Assembly: GCA_963565915.1 (NCBI GenBank)
Contig: OY751491.1
Coordinates: 4,402,001-4,466,000 of the forward strand
DNA length: 64,000 nucleotides
Direction: 5' to 3'
From: Entoloma clypeatum
Taxonomy: Eukaryota; Basidiomycota; Agaricomycetes; Agaricales; Entolomataceae
Part shown: positions 18,603 to 29,415 of the stretch, one piece after another
Numbering within the stretch: the stretch's first letter is position 1
How the letters are laid out: each line of letters opens with the position of its first letter
Program-made: the position numbers and the translations under genes
Notes under the pieces: generated by a model
The model's input: the letters and a program-made list of their open reading frames with translations, nothing else
Told to the model about the DNA's origin: nothing
Databases searched by the model: none

Positions 18603-18911
18603 TGTTGAAACTTTTCCCATCACGTAGATTAGATTAGATTAGATTACATCACGTGACCTTTACATATCTTCGTTACATACTTGTTTGGTTGGTACAAACA
18701 GTAGTACAGTATATAAGACCAGGAAACTGTCAATATCATAAAGTTGTCTCTTGACTCTTAACCAGCTCCATCGCTCTTACCAGCCTCAACCGCTCTCACC
18801 AGCCTTACCCCTCCAAACCATGTAAGTAATCATAGCGGTATCGTAGAGTACTTCCACTGTAGCTATGTTGCTCAGTACACCTGTGGCTAGCGCCCAGGTG
18901 GAACTTCAACA
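18603..18911 (+). repeat. Copia-1 5' LTR
   Basis: Contains five tandem GATTA-type units (AGATTAGATTAGATTAGATT) near its left end and a TATA box TATATAAG at 18710-18717. A GTAAGT-like donor occurs in CCATGTAAGT near 18820, so leader splicing is possible. Confidence 0.92.
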
Positions 18912-18925
18912 GGTTATGGGCCCCG
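18912..18925 (+). other. Copia-1 primer binding site
   Basis: GGTTATGGGCCCCG immediately follows the LTR. The reverse complement GGGCCCATAACC corresponds to the anticodon stem-loop of initiator tRNA-Met, the half-tRNA primer mode known for Drosophila copia and Ty5. Confidence 0.8.
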
Positions 18926-19273
18926 GATAGCAAAGGGACTTGGGAAACGCTGGCAACAGCGAGTACCTGCCCACTCTACCCTGGTTGGCAAAGAACCGAT
19001 CGAAAGATCTAGGTTCTGAGTCATACTTCTTCACATATGAACCTGGGAAACGTCATTACGACAAGTACCTGTCATGAGACGTCCCTAAGGGGATTGACCT
19101 AGTACACTCCATGTGGAAACATTGATCGCACCTTATACGTTTTTGACATATAAAGGGTTTTCCCATGACCGCTATTCCTGAAGGGAATATGTCATAAGGA
19201 ATCATTTAATTGTTTTCTCGAATCATATTCATAACACATCACTGATTGAGAACCCTTTTTAGATTCATTCACA

Positions 19274-22200
19274 ATGTCTACCTCTCGTTCTGCCCTCGAC
19301 ACAATCACTGCCTTTGACGGCATCGACTACCGGAGCTGGGCCGAGAAAATGAAGTCTTACCTCCTCCATCAAGGAGTCTGGCGCCTTGTTTCTGGCGACA
19401 TCCCCCGCCCTGTCATCGCCGACTTCACCACCACAGTCTCCACCCCTGGGGCCACTGCTACTGCTCCCCCTGTGCTGGCCACCACGGTCGACCAGCCCGG
19501 CTTCCGCAAAGAAGAAAAAGCCTGGATCAGGGACGACGACGTAGCTCTTGGGGCGATACGCCTGAAGGTCTCCAAGGCGATCAGATGCCACATCAAGGAC
19601 GCCACTTCCTCAAAAGACGCCTGGAAGTCATTAAAGGATGCCTACTCCAAGGTATCCCCGGCTGTCATCTTCGGCGACTTCAAGGCCGCCGCCACCTACA
19701 AGCTCTCTGGACGCGACCCCGTCCCTGAAATTGAACGCTTGGGGTCTCTTTTCGCTCGGCTCGCCGATTCGAACTTTGATGTCCCCGATCTAATGCAGGC
19801 AATGATCCTGGCAAATGCAATTCCCGACGCCTGGTCGTCACTCTCCACCGCCCTTTTCCAGGTCTACGACGCCGACGATTTCACCTACAAAGCCGTCGCC
19901 GAAAGCATCATCTCGGAGTACAGGCGCAAGTATGCGGTCGGGTCCACTCGTGCGTCCAATGAGCAGGCCCGGAAAATTTCCGGGACAAAGCGAAAGGGGC
20001 AGGACCCCAAATGGGAAAGGCAGCAGAAGCCGAGTACCTTGCAGAACGATGCTGATGAACAGCCTAACTCGGCCGACCCAAGTACCGCTTCTGAGAAGAA
20101 GAAGGGAAAGGGACGTTGGCGCAATCAGAAGAAAAGCGCTAACAATGCGGACAACACGTCCGACCATGTGGAAGAAACGGTTGAGTTTGTTGCTCCCGCC
20201 ATCCACTTCCCTCCTCTTCCGCCACCATCCTTCACCACCGTCACTGGCCGCGGGAAAACGACAAGTACCGCACAGCCCGATTCCGCAAAGATGCAGTCGC
20301 TCCTGCAACGAATGAACCCCCCTCCGTCACAGTACACCGGGCTTCCTTCTGGAAAACCATCCGTGTGGAAAAAGAACGACCATGTCTGCAAACTCGCGCG
20401 CGGCATTGGTGCTCGCCCCTCAGGATCGAATCTTCGTATCCTAGACACCATCATTCCTGACATCGACGAAAGGCCGGCTAAACAGCGTCACGTAGCCCCG
20501 TCGATAGAAGAATCACTGAAAATGATGGACATAGACCATCAAAGCGAGCGGATGGGGCCGGAACAATTCGAAGATGGGCTGATCAAACTTGACGGTTCGT
20601 CACATTCTTCTCTCAAACTTGACCAAATGGGAAATGCTAATAATCACGCACAGACGTTTGAATATATATTAGCTAGTACCGATGCAGGTAGTATAGATCT
20701 CTTTAGCGATGATCTGTACAAAAAATATACCAAACATTTTGCGTCCTGCACACACTGCAAAGAGAAAGAACGCGCTCAGTGGATCTTAGATTCCGGCGCA
20801 TCATTACACTTTACCCATGAGTTCAAAGACTTCGCGTATTACAGGCCTCTCAAGGCTAAGCGATTTGTCCAAACAGCTGCAAAGGGAAAGAAACTGGAAA
20901 TTCTCGGAGTTGGGGCCGTTCCAGTACGGCATACCCTGAATGGGGAAACTAAAACCCATCTCCTACGACCGGTATTTTATATTCCGGATATGGACACACG
21001 TCTATTGTCCCTAGGCGTCTTCCTTAACCATGGTTACAAAGTTGATGGAATGCGCGGAGAAATTAATATCTCTAAAGGGCTGAACAAAATACAGTTTTCG
21101 CCTCATTTCATCGGACAAACCATTTACTGGTTAGACACTGAAATACGCTATGACCAAATCCACGCGATCTCTAGCGAAATCACTGTTGAAACCTGGCATA
21201 AACGTCTTGGCCACCCAAATGACCAGGCGCTTAATAAAATTCCCACTAGTACCAAAGGAGTACCCAGGACGTTAGTACGTGAGAAATCACAGGAAAGCTG
21301 CACGGGGTGCCTCAAAGGGAAAATGCCGAATCAATCTTATCCTAACTCGATGACAAGGGCTGTCAAACCCTTTGATTTGATCCATTCGGATTTGAAGCAG
21401 ATATCCACGGCATCGTACCATAAGTACAAATATTTCCTTACCTTTTTGGACGATTTTTCATCCCATGTCTGGGTTGTCTTGCTTAGGAAGAAGTCAGGCG
21501 CCATCACGGCGCTGAAACAATTCCTTGCGATGATCCAGAATCAATTTGCCGCTACCCCTAAAAAGTGGCGGGTTGATGGAGGTGGAGAATTTGACGAATA
21601 CAAGGATGTACTTGCCGATCATGGAATTCTGATCGATGTCACGCTCCCATATCAGCACCAGCAGAATGGTAGAGCAGAAAGGATCAATCGGACACTATGG
21701 GAAAAATCTCAGGCATTGCGCTTCGATGCATGCTTACCGCCCATGTGGTGGGAATTCTGTTTGGAACACGCAGCATTTCTCTACAACAGAACCCCCATGC
21801 AGCGTCTTGAATGGAAAACCCCTTACTCCAGGGTGACCAATGAGATCCCCGACATGTCTAGTGTCAGAGTATTCGGATGTCAGGCATATGTATATATCCC
21901 AAAGGAGAAACGTAGGAACTCCCTGGAATCAAGATCCCGATTGATGATTTATCTCGGATCGAAACCAGGGGTCAAAGGATACCGCTTCATGGATCCTGAG
22001 ACCAACACGATTTTCATGGGCGGGAAAGCTATCTTTGATGGAAGCAAGTACCCTAGATGCCACATTGACCCGTTGCCAGAAAACCACCCAGAAATGGAAA
22101 ACCCAGAGCCGGCTGATGAGTTTGAGGATCTCATTCCCGGCAGCAACGATGACGATAGTCACAACGAAACACCTCATATCCCAGTTCCCATTGAACAGGA

Positions 22201-22378
22201 TCAACCTGAATCAGACAACGAACTGCCTGCCAGTGAGCCTGATGACGAACCGCGAGTACCCACTCCGGAACCCGAGCAAGTACCAGATCAACCGATCAGG
22301 GAACGACGAGTTCGGAAGATGCCAGGAAGCATCTATGGGGAAGACACTCCAGCATCTGATCTTGAAAAATTAGATTGA
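19274..22378 (+). CDS. gag-pol: Copia-1 Gag-protease-integrase
   Basis: 1034 residues ending at UGA 22376-22378. Gag helices fill about residues 1-300 (GVWRLVSGDIPRP near 40). No CCHC knuckle was seen, unusual for the family. The protease motif LDSGASLHF lies near residue 505. The integrase zinc region follows (HKRLGHPN ... CTGCLKGK), then the integrase core with DDFSSHVWVVLL, DGGGEFDEY and QQNGRAERINRTL, and a Pro/Asp/Glu-rich linker. The ATG at 19274 starts an alignable Gag. The same frame continues after the UGA into reverse transcriptase, so the stop splits one polyprotein. Confidence 0.93.
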   Translation: MSTSRSALDTITAFDGIDYRSWAEKMKSYLLHQGVWRLVSGDIPRPVIADFTTTVSTPGATATAPPVLATTVDQPGFRKEEKAWIRDDDVALGAIRLKVSKAIRCHIKDATSSKDAWKSLKDAYSKVSPAVIFGDFKAAATYKLSGRDPVPEIERLGSLFARLADSNFDVPDLMQAMILANAIPDAWSSLSTALFQVYDADDFTYKAVAESIISEYRRKYAVGSTRASNEQARKISGTKRKGQDPKWERQQKPSTLQNDADEQPNSADPSTASEKKKGKGRWRNQKKSANNADNTSDHVEETVEFVAPAIHFPPLPPPSFTTVTGRGKTTSTAQPDSAKMQSLLQRMNPPPSQYTGLPSGKPSVWKKNDHVCKLARGIGARPSGSNLRILDTIIPDIDERPAKQRHVAPSIEESLKMMDIDHQSERMGPEQFEDGLIKLDGSSHSSLKLDQMGNANNHAQTFEYILASTDAGSIDLFSDDLYKKYTKHFASCTHCKEKERAQWILDSGASLHFTHEFKDFAYYRPLKAKRFVQTAAKGKKLEILGVGAVPVRHTLNGETKTHLLRPVFYIPDMDTRLLSLGVFLNHGYKVDGMRGEINISKGLNKIQFSPHFIGQTIYWLDTEIRYDQIHAISSEITVETWHKRLGHPNDQALNKIPTSTKGVPRTLVREKSQESCTGCLKGKMPNQSYPNSMTRAVKPFDLIHSDLKQISTASYHKYKYFLTFLDDFSSHVWVVLLRKKSGAITALKQFLAMIQNQFAATPKKWRVDGGGEFDEYKDVLADHGILIDVTLPYQHQQNGRAERINRTLWEKSQALRFDACLPPMWWEFCLEHAAFLYNRTPMQRLEWKTPYSRVTNEIPDMSSVRVFGCQAYVYIPKEKRRNSLESRSRLMIYLGSKPGVKGYRFMDPETNTIFMGGKAIFDGSKYPRCHIDPLPENHPEMENPEPADEFEDLIPGSNDDDSHNETPHIPVPIEQDQPESDNELPASEPDDEPRVPTPEPEQVPDQPIRERRVRKMPGSIYGEDTPASDLEKLD

Positions 22379-24001
22379 AGACGGAGATTGGGCGGTCAAA
22401 CGGCATGGATGAATGACCTCCTGATGGAGGCAATATCAGTCCATGTTGGCATCGTTGAAATGTCCCATAAAGACATATACCCTCTTCCAAATAAAGAAGA
22501 CTGGTATGCGGCTGAACGTAAAGAGCTAGACATGCTCAAACGCCGCGGGGTGATCACGGAGCTAGTACCCCTGCCTGCAGGAAGGAAAGCTCTAAGGAAC
22601 AAATGGGTTTACAACGAAAAGTCCGACGGGCGCCTGAAAGCACGCCTCGTCGCAAAAGGATTTTCACAAGTAGAAGGGATCGACTTTGATCAGATCTTCT
22701 CACCAGTCGTAAGATATGAAACCGTCCGACTAATACTGGCATTGACAGCCCTTGAAGGGTGGTTCATGACTCTTTTGGACGTCTCATCAGCCTTCCTCTA
22801 TGGAACGCTCCGTGAAGTCATCTATATGCGACAGCCTGAGGGCTACATAGTAAAAGGGAAAGAACACCTCGTGTACCAACTATTCAAAGCTCTATATGGA
22901 CTTAAGCAGGCCGCATTAGCCTGGTGGAGGGAACTTGATTCCTCCATGAAAAAGCTCGGCTTTGTCCGGCTTCACTCCGATGCGGGAGTATTCATTCACA
23001 AAAGTACCAACGGGGAAATTGTAATTGCCGTCATCTATGTCGACGACTCTGCTTTTCTCGGCACAAACCAGGAATATACGCTAGAAAAGAAGAAGGCCTT
23101 CATGACAACATGGGAATGTAGGGACCTAGGTCACCTAGTGCCCGATGGGGAACCAAAGGAATTTCTCTCAATCCAAATAAGGCAACGTGGGAAGAGGATC
23201 TTCATTGATCAAGTACCTTACCTTGAGAAAATTCTGGCACGCATGGGGATGAGCGAATCTAATGCCACCCATACCCCACTCCCTACGGGCTACAAACCCA
23301 TGGCGTCCGAAGATGAACCCAATGCGGAACTCCGATCTAAGTACCAATCCATCATCGGATCACTCCTATATCTGATGATCGGAACGAGGCCTGACATCTG
23401 CTTTGCTGTAATCAAAATGTCCCAATTTTCCGCAAATCCCACCAAACGTCATTTAGAAGTGGCTAGGGATATTTGCAGATATTTGAAGGCAACAAAAGAT
23501 TATGCGATCATGTATGATGGGGACTCAGGGAAAGGGATCTATGCATTCACAGACTCCGACTGGGCGTCAGATGAAAACACAAGGAGGTCTACCACCGGCT
23601 TCTTCATATCACTGGCGTCTGGAGCAATAACATGGGTATCATCGGCGCAAAAGACCATCGCCCTCTCTTCTACAGAAGCAGAGTATATGGCGCTATCAGA
23701 TTGCAGTCGCGCAGCAACATGGCTGAGAAGCATGCTTGCCGAACTTGGAATGCAGATCGGATCAGTACCGATCTACGGAGATAACAACGGCTCCGTCTTT
23801 ATCGCATCCAACCCTGTAACTGAGAAGCGATCCAAGCACATTGACGTGCGATTCCACTTCGTCAGAGAAAAAGTCTCCGAAGGAATTATTACGGTCGAAT
23901 TCATTGAAGGAGTGAATAACCCTGCAGACCTTTTGACTAAGAATCTGGGGAAAATCCTCTTTTCCAAGTTTATCCCGTACTTCGGATTGATAAAGAACTA
24001 A
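22379..24001 (+). CDS. pol: Copia-1 reverse transcriptase-RNase H
   Basis: In frame with the upstream ORF, separated only by the UGA at 22376. It holds the Copia RT opening (NKWVYNEKSDGRLKARLVAK, SQVEGIDFDQIFSPV), the catalytic YVDD (IYVDDSAFLG), and RNase H with TDSDWASDENTRRSTTGF, SSTEAEYMAL and HIDVRFHFVRE. All expected catalytic residues appear present. Without readthrough or reversal of the stop, this half is not made as a fusion. Confidence 0.93.
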   Translation, partial: RRRLGGQTAWMNDLLMEAISVHVGIVEMSHKDIYPLPNKEDWYAAERKELDMLKRRGVITELVPLPAGRKALRNKWVYNEKSDGRLKARLVAKGFSQVEGIDFDQIFSPVVRYETVRLILALTALEGWFMTLLDVSSAFLYGTLREVIYMRQPEGYIVKGKEHLVYQLFKALYGLKQAALAWWRELDSSMKKLGFVRLHSDAGVFIHKSTNGEIVIAVIYVDDSAFLGTNQEYTLEKKKAFMTTWECRDLGHLVPDGEPKEFLSIQIRQRGKRIFIDQVPYLEKILARMGMSESNATHTPLPTGYKPMASEDEPNAELRSKYQSIIGSLLYLMIGTRPDICFAVIKMSQFSANPTKRHLEVARDICRYLKATKDYAIMYDGDSGKGIYAFTDSDWASDENTRRSTTGFFISLASGAITWVSSAQKTIALSSTEAEYMALSDCSRAATWLRSMLAELGMQIGSVPIYGDNNGSVFIASNPVTEKRSKHIDVRFHFVREKVSEGIITVEFIEGVNNPADLLTKNLGKILFSKFIPYFGLIKN

Positions 24002-24074
24002 GCGAAACAGAGTACCTATATATATGTGGGAAAAAGTAAGATGTATTTAGAAGTATGTACTAAATATGGGGGGG

Positions 24075-24384
24075 TGTTGAAACTTTTCCCATCACGTAGA
24101 TTAGATTAGATTAGATTACATCACGTGACCTTTACATATCTTCGTTACATACTTGTTTGGTTGGTACAAACAGTAGTACGGTATATAAGACCAGGAAACT
24201 GTCAATATCATCAAGTTGTCTCTTGACTCTTAACCGCCTCCATCGCTCTTACCAGCCTCAACCGCTCTCACCAGCCTCACCCTCTCCAACCTATGTAAGT
24301 GGTCAGAACGGTATCGTAGAGTACTTCCACTGTAGCCGGTTGCTTCAGTACACTTGCGGCTAGCGCCCAGGTGGAACTTCAACA
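24075..24384 (+). repeat. Copia-1 3' LTR
   Basis: 310 bp, preceded by ATATGGGGGGG. Differs from the 5' LTR in the second half (for example CCTATGTAAGTGG against CCATGTAAGTAA). In that half the 5' LTR is closer to the solo LTR at 58517 than to this partner. Confidence 0.92.
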
Positions 24385-24389
24385 GAGAC

Positions 24390-25862
24390 GGCTGTCACGT
24401 ACCATCCTCCCGCCATATCACGCATCGCTCTTAGCCCGTCTGCTCTCTCGATGTCGATCGAGGGTCAGTATGCTGGTTTGAAAGTGGATCGGGTTTGCTG
24501 AGGGTTTAAAAACTATAAGGAGTCAAAGCAAGCAATTCCGAAATTTGAAGTAACGCGTACATACATGGACGAGTGGGGGATGAAAAGGTGGTAAAATTGG
24601 GACATTTTGATGATGTTTGACTGTTAGCAGGTGGTGGTATCAGTGCTCTCTTGAACTGGACAGTGGATACTATGATGACATCAGCTAACCTCTTACTAAG
24701 TATCATCCTCGCCAACCCGTTCTCGATCACCACCGACAACGACGACGACGACGTCGAGAGCACTTCTCCCGCCCAAACGGCTCCCGCATCGCTTGCCACG
24801 ACATGCCTTGTTCCAGGCCAACGTCGCCATCCACCAGTACTCCGTTCATCTGCGGAGAATTTGGGGTGCAGTGGAAGTTGAAGAACCTCTACACACCGCC
24901 ACGTCCGAAGGGCAGGAGATGGCAGATGAAAATGAGAGCCAGAACCAGCACCCTCAGGCTCGCACATATCGATAAATAGCGCCGCTTCTTCGCCGACTGG
25001 CATGACGACCAGGACAAACTCTGCAACCACCCCCACAATCGCTCGCGGTCAGATGCCGTTCCTCCGCCTTAGAAAGCACAACGTCGTCTCGGAACTTTGG
25101 TGCAGCGCGACATCGTCAAATCCCAAGCGCAATGGGAGTGACCTGGATCTAGCTCACTACACATGCCAACGATATCCTCTGAGAGAGCAGGACGAAAGCC
25201 ACGGTCAAGGTAGTCCCAAGCCTTCAATTTTTCTCACTGAGCCTAACTTGGTTTGCAGCTGGCTCCTCATGTCCCCTACCACCGACCCCCTCACACCCCG
25301 TCGTTCCAACAACCCTTATGTCACACGCCCTCACCTCCCTCGTCCATCATCCAACCCCGGCGAAATCTTCGCCGGCATCTCCAATATCAGTGCCCTTGGG
25401 CTTGGCGGCGAACACGATGTGACCGTCGGCGACTTCGGGCCAGCTCTCGTTCGACTCGTCGCGTCTGCCGCTGACATATGGCGCGAAGACGAAGGAGATA
25501 CTGATTGATGCACTCTTCAGCCCCGTAGAGGCGAGCGAGAGGCGGGGGGCGAGTCCGTTCACAGTATATATGTCTTTGCCTCCCCGTCTGCGAGGTCCCG
25601 GCCGCAGCCTGGAGCCTTCGTCATCTCGCCGCCGCCACCGTTTCGGAGTTGTCGTTAGGCCACCTATGCTTTCCAAGTATTGTTCGTTGCAATACTCGTT
25701 TACCAAAATAAAACCCATCCACGTATTATCAAAAATTCCAACACGATTGAGTGTCTTGGCGGGTCTCTCGAAAAGCCGACTTCGCATAAACTCGAACTCG
25801 GAAGGTAGTACGAAACTCATGTCATCATGTATACATATCAATGATAATCAAGGGAAGAGTCC
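24390..25862. other. Unassigned region with weak coding signals
   Basis: Several overlapping frames exist on both strands (plus 24651-24881, 24793-24975, 25002-25508). The plus frames have a fungal-like composition and possible splice signals, for instance SNPGEIFAGISNISALGLGG near 25360. None resembles a protein I know and no two join convincingly. This may be a decayed host gene. A microsatellite-like GACGAC run lies near 24737-24755. Confidence 0.35.
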
Positions 25863-28032
25863 TCAAACGGAATGCAACGCTTCCCCGTTTATGGCCTGTT
25901 TAAAGATCGCTAAAGCTGCAGCAGGCTGGAAGACAGACTAACGCAAATGAAAAAGTGAATCACTGTGGGACCACGACGGCGATGTGAGCTTACCACTTGA
26001 TGTCCGGCACCATAGACCCTCCTACATAGAAATTCGGAAACGGGTCATTACGGCGGATCAGGAGCACCGTTCAATGGGGCGACTTACGCGAAGGAGAGAT
26101 TCTTGACGTTCTTAACCGCTGCCACCGTCTTGCCGCCGACCGTGATGTTCGTGAAAGGTGCCTTTGCAAGGGCGGTCGTGCCAGACCATTGCATCGCCAA
26201 AATAGCCTGATGAATTCCGACCCAATTACAACTGAAAAGAGCACTGAGAGATCTGATTCTGCGGGTTGTCTGTCAGAAGGACGCACATGATATCCGTGTC
26301 TCCGGCCTGACCGTGACGTGTGAGTCCTTCTCCCATACACAAAGAACGACGAGAGCCTTACCCAAATCAAGATTTTCAGTCCAGAATCGGCTAAGGCTCC
26401 TAACTGCGGCAAGAACGTTCGTGCATGCTGCCAGGTAGAGGTCAGGTGCAATCAATCCATGACAGAGCAGGATCTTCTCACATCACCGGTTGAGTCAAAC
26501 TTGTTGCGCGGTGCAGTGGGACACTCCGCATACTTGGCCTTGGCTCCAATGGCCTTCACGACAGGTGGGCGACCGAGGTAGCGGATGTAGTACTGTGACT
26601 CTGGGGGTGAAGCGGCAGCAGAGCTTCTCCGTAAGTCATAAGGATCGCGCTTTTCATACACGATTTCAGCCATGCTGCTCTGAATTTCGTATGTCAGTGA
26701 GAATCGGACGGCAATCCGAACCATCTGAAGACAAAAGTACATACACAGACGCTATTTGCATTCATACATATTTTGTTTGAAGCCGAGGTGGTTGAGTCCC
26801 TAACGGCATAGCATGAGTTTTGATAAGCTTGGCATTTGTTCGGTCCATAATATTGATCGTTCATCTTCTTCAGATCGGAGGCGGGGACGAGCGGCCCGTA
26901 TCCAGGGGCGTCTTTGGCGAAATCGATGTACGCTTTGTTCTGAATGGATGGGTCGATCCATCCACTATCATCACCGTCAGTGCGTACATGACGAAGATAT
27001 GCCGAAACGACGAAGCTTGTTGATGAGCATGGCATTGAGGTTGAGCTTTATCGCTCCACGAAGGGACCTGTTGTCGATCAGAGCATTTTGTTGCTTGAAG
27101 TAGGTGGCGAACGCGGGACCATAGTGTCCTCCGAAGCTCTGGGTCGCTAGATTGAATCTAAGGTGAGGTCAGACAAAATCCCTTTCAGACTGAGCGCAAA
27201 CTTACTGTCGACTTTGGTATTGCGAGAACAATTTGCTCTCAAACAACACTTGGAATGCCTGCCACACATAAGGAGCCGCGGTTTTCGCACTGTTCACAGG
27301 GTTCGTTCCGTAGGAAAATCCTGATCCAATGGGTTGATCGATGTAGATCACTACGTGTATCATGGGCCAGTAAGTCGAAATTCAACCATGGTTTTGACCA
27401 ATTACACGTACTGTTGCTGACCTCGTTCCAGCTAATGTACCTTTCAAAATCGCGTCCGACAATTTTCCCAAGAAGCTCACCTGTATGGATTCTTGACCGT
27501 GGTGGCGGTATCAGCGTTGACTTTACATGGTCCATTTTCTGCCGAATGTAGTAGTCATCAAACATGGCAGCAGAAGAAGGGGCGAATCTTCTTACCTCGG
27601 AACAGACCAATCATCGAAGAACAACCAGGTCCACCGTTTAGCCTACACCTTTTAAGATTGGCGATTCTCGAATACATCGAGGGGAGAATACCATAATGTG
27701 AAGGGGGCCCTTTCTGGAGAATTCCTCGCGGCAAAGAACCAAAACCACTACGTGAACAAGGCTCATCCAGACAGATCCTCTTCATGATCCCCAAAATCAC
27801 TCACCATGTTCATGTTTGACCCCACTGTCAAATAACCCGAAACTTGGTGAACGCCACGTGTTGTCTCGCAAATTCCGGAGTTCTCCACGTAAGTGAGCTT
27901 GGCGCTCCCCCATGGCCACGCTCGCGAGACAAATGTCTTCGAGCCTGCAAGAAGGGGCACAGTATTGTTTACTGCCGCTGACAAGACCAGTGACACGGCG
28001 GACAAAACACAAAGCAGGTTCAAGAGAGTCAT
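25863..28032 (-). CDS. Serine carboxypeptidase, peptidase family S10
   Basis: About 14 exons read on the minus strand from ATG 28032 to TGA 25863. The product starts with a signal peptide (LNLLCVLSAVSLVLSAAV), so it is secreted or vacuolar. Family motifs in order: WFWFFAARNSPE and LWLNGGPGCSSMIGLF (substrate-binding loop), IDQPIGSGFSYG, the catalytic Ser in TQSFGGHYGP, GWIDPSIQNKAY, APGYGPL, RDPYDLR, FLPQLGALADSGLKILIW, the catalytic Asp in AGDTDIICNW, and the catalytic His in RVYGAGHQV, ending FKQAINGEALHSV. The triad is complete after splicing. Length near 500 residues fits the family, which removes C-terminal residues from peptides. One intron (26965-27016) must use a GC donor, AA|GCTTCG, with AG acceptor; other introns are GT-AG of about 45-65 bp. 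A TATA box lies upstream. Exon edges of the smallest exons are less certain. Confidence 0.88.
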
Positions 28033-28074
28033 GAGAGGCAGGAATACTACAGATCCACACCGTTTTGTGGAAGG

Positions 28075-28081
28075 TTTTATA
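28075..28081 (-). promoter_or_regulatory. TATA box of the carboxypeptidase gene
   Basis: TATAAAA on the minus strand, 43 bp upstream of the start codon, in a CTCTATAAAACC setting. Confidence 0.5.
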
Positions 28082-28099
28082 GAGATCGGGTATCGACGT

Positions 28100-28879
28100 C
28101 AGTCCAGAAACCATTCGGGCTTGCGCCGTTGGAGAAGTCGATTCGAAACGTGAGAGCGGCCAAAAAGAAAGGCAACACCATATGAATGTGACATGCCACA
28201 CTCGCTAGAAGTCGAAGTCGGACTGAGTCGAAGGTCGGTCTTCACATCCTCGGACACCGAATCCAACTGGTTGTTGATGAGAAGATGCGCACAAAGCTGC
28301 ATGGATCACCCGTCCGCAATCATGCAGGGGGCAGTCTTTGAACTCTGAAGCAACGCACCAGCGAAGGGGCGTCAATGACTAGTCCATACAAGGACGTAGA
28401 CTCGAAGTCGGGTTTGGTGACTTGAACCATGATTGTACCGCAGTCCTAAACTTCATAAATGTTCCGAGGGTCGGGGTCCAATGTGAACCGACTAAGAGTA
28501 GTGCGAAGGGAGGGCCATTCGCACGATGTCAAATGACACAACAAGCAGATGAGGACCGTCATGCGGGATATTCAATTGCAAGTTCAACGTCTGTGTCGGG
28601 CGATATGGTTAGATCCGTGCAAAATCAGATGGTAGTTACCGGTTTGAAGTGTTGCACGAATCATTGTAAGTACCGTGCCATGGTAGTGCAAAACTTATCA
28701 TCACCCAACGATCACCCAGCTTGGCGAGTTGGCCCCACCTTTTCTGAGGGGTCCTCTTCGGTTTGCAGCGCTACCTGGCTCGATTGGCTTGGCTTGGTTT
28801 GCAGCCCCCTCGAGGCAAGTTGAAGCTTGAAGGATCAATCGATCACGCATTAAGTAGAGACGTGGCCCGGCCGCGATCA
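28100..28879. other. Intergenic between carboxypeptidase and arm 2
   Basis: A 133-codon plus-strand frame at 28422-28823 has no recognisable domain, hydrophobic pattern or homologue in the window. Treated as chance. No repeat detected. Confidence 0.5.
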
Positions 28880-28948
28880 TGGCGTTATCTTATCTGTATA
28901 TTGTTTATTCATGTCCAACACCATGAGCACACCTCCGACTCGCCCAAC

Positions 28949-29360
28949 ATGGCACCCTCGAGTGGTTCAGCTCCGCCATCCCCGCACTCTTCATCGCAGT
29001 ACAGCACGTCGTCCGCCTCGGTGTCCTCTCTCCTGTCCGTCTCGTCGTCATTGTTCTTCAGCTCGGCAGCAGCGAGCCCGCCGCAACCGCCTTCGGACCA
29101 CACTCTGATCACGGCCTGGGAGACCAAGGTCTCATCATCCCGTCGTTGGCGCTCTCGGCTGCTCTGCGTCGGCCGACGCTGCATGGGAAGACCCTAGGTG
29201 AATTGAGACTGTCGGTACTCGCGAACAAGGCTGCAGAAGATGAACAGAGCTCTTGTCGGACAACGAGGACGTGGTTGACGTGGGAGCTTGGGAGGAGACG
29301 GAGTACGGTGGCGTGAGAGTGCTGCGTGCGTCGACAGACTGGGTGGAGCACCAGGATGGT
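28949..29360 (+). pseudogene. Gene A, arm 2 copy
   Basis: The Ser/Pro-rich frame from ATG 28949 ends at 29197. The second frame (LHGKTLGELRLSVLANKAAE) is broken by a 10-bp deletion after about 29245, compared with arm 1 where FFTELLSDNED follows. The start region of arm 1 is missing too. Non-functional as it stands. Confidence 0.45.
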
Positions 29361-29415
29361 ACGTGTTTCCTTGTTTTTGGACGTGTGTTTATGATAACCA
29401 CCAAGATAGGCGGAT

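Larger units (their letters stand above)
18603..24384 (+). mobile_element. Copia-1: full-length Copia retrotransposon
   Basis: LTRs 18603-18911 and 24075-24384 (309 and 310 bp) start TGTTGAAAC and end CTTCAACA. The target duplication is GAGAC (18598-18602 and 24385-24389). Inside are a half-tRNA primer site, one long gag-pol frame with a single UGA, and a poly-G tract (24067-24074) before the 3' LTR. Domain order Gag-PR-IN-RT-RH defines Copia. The two LTRs differ at more than ten positions, so the insertion is older than Gypsy-1. Confidence 0.95.

Noticed and set aside
18628..18648. Tandem GATTA units considered as a possible CRISPR-like or telomere-like array
   Set aside because: Only a short simple repeat within the Copia LTR, present in all three LTR copies; no spacers and not a telomere repeat.
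24506..25036. Minus-strand ORF of 176 codons
   Set aside because: It overlaps plus-strand frames of equal length, begins with no supported context and shows no domain or splice pattern.
28422..28823. 133-codon ORF between carboxypeptidase and arm 2
   Set aside because: No signal peptide, domain, paralogue or intron signals; probably chance.
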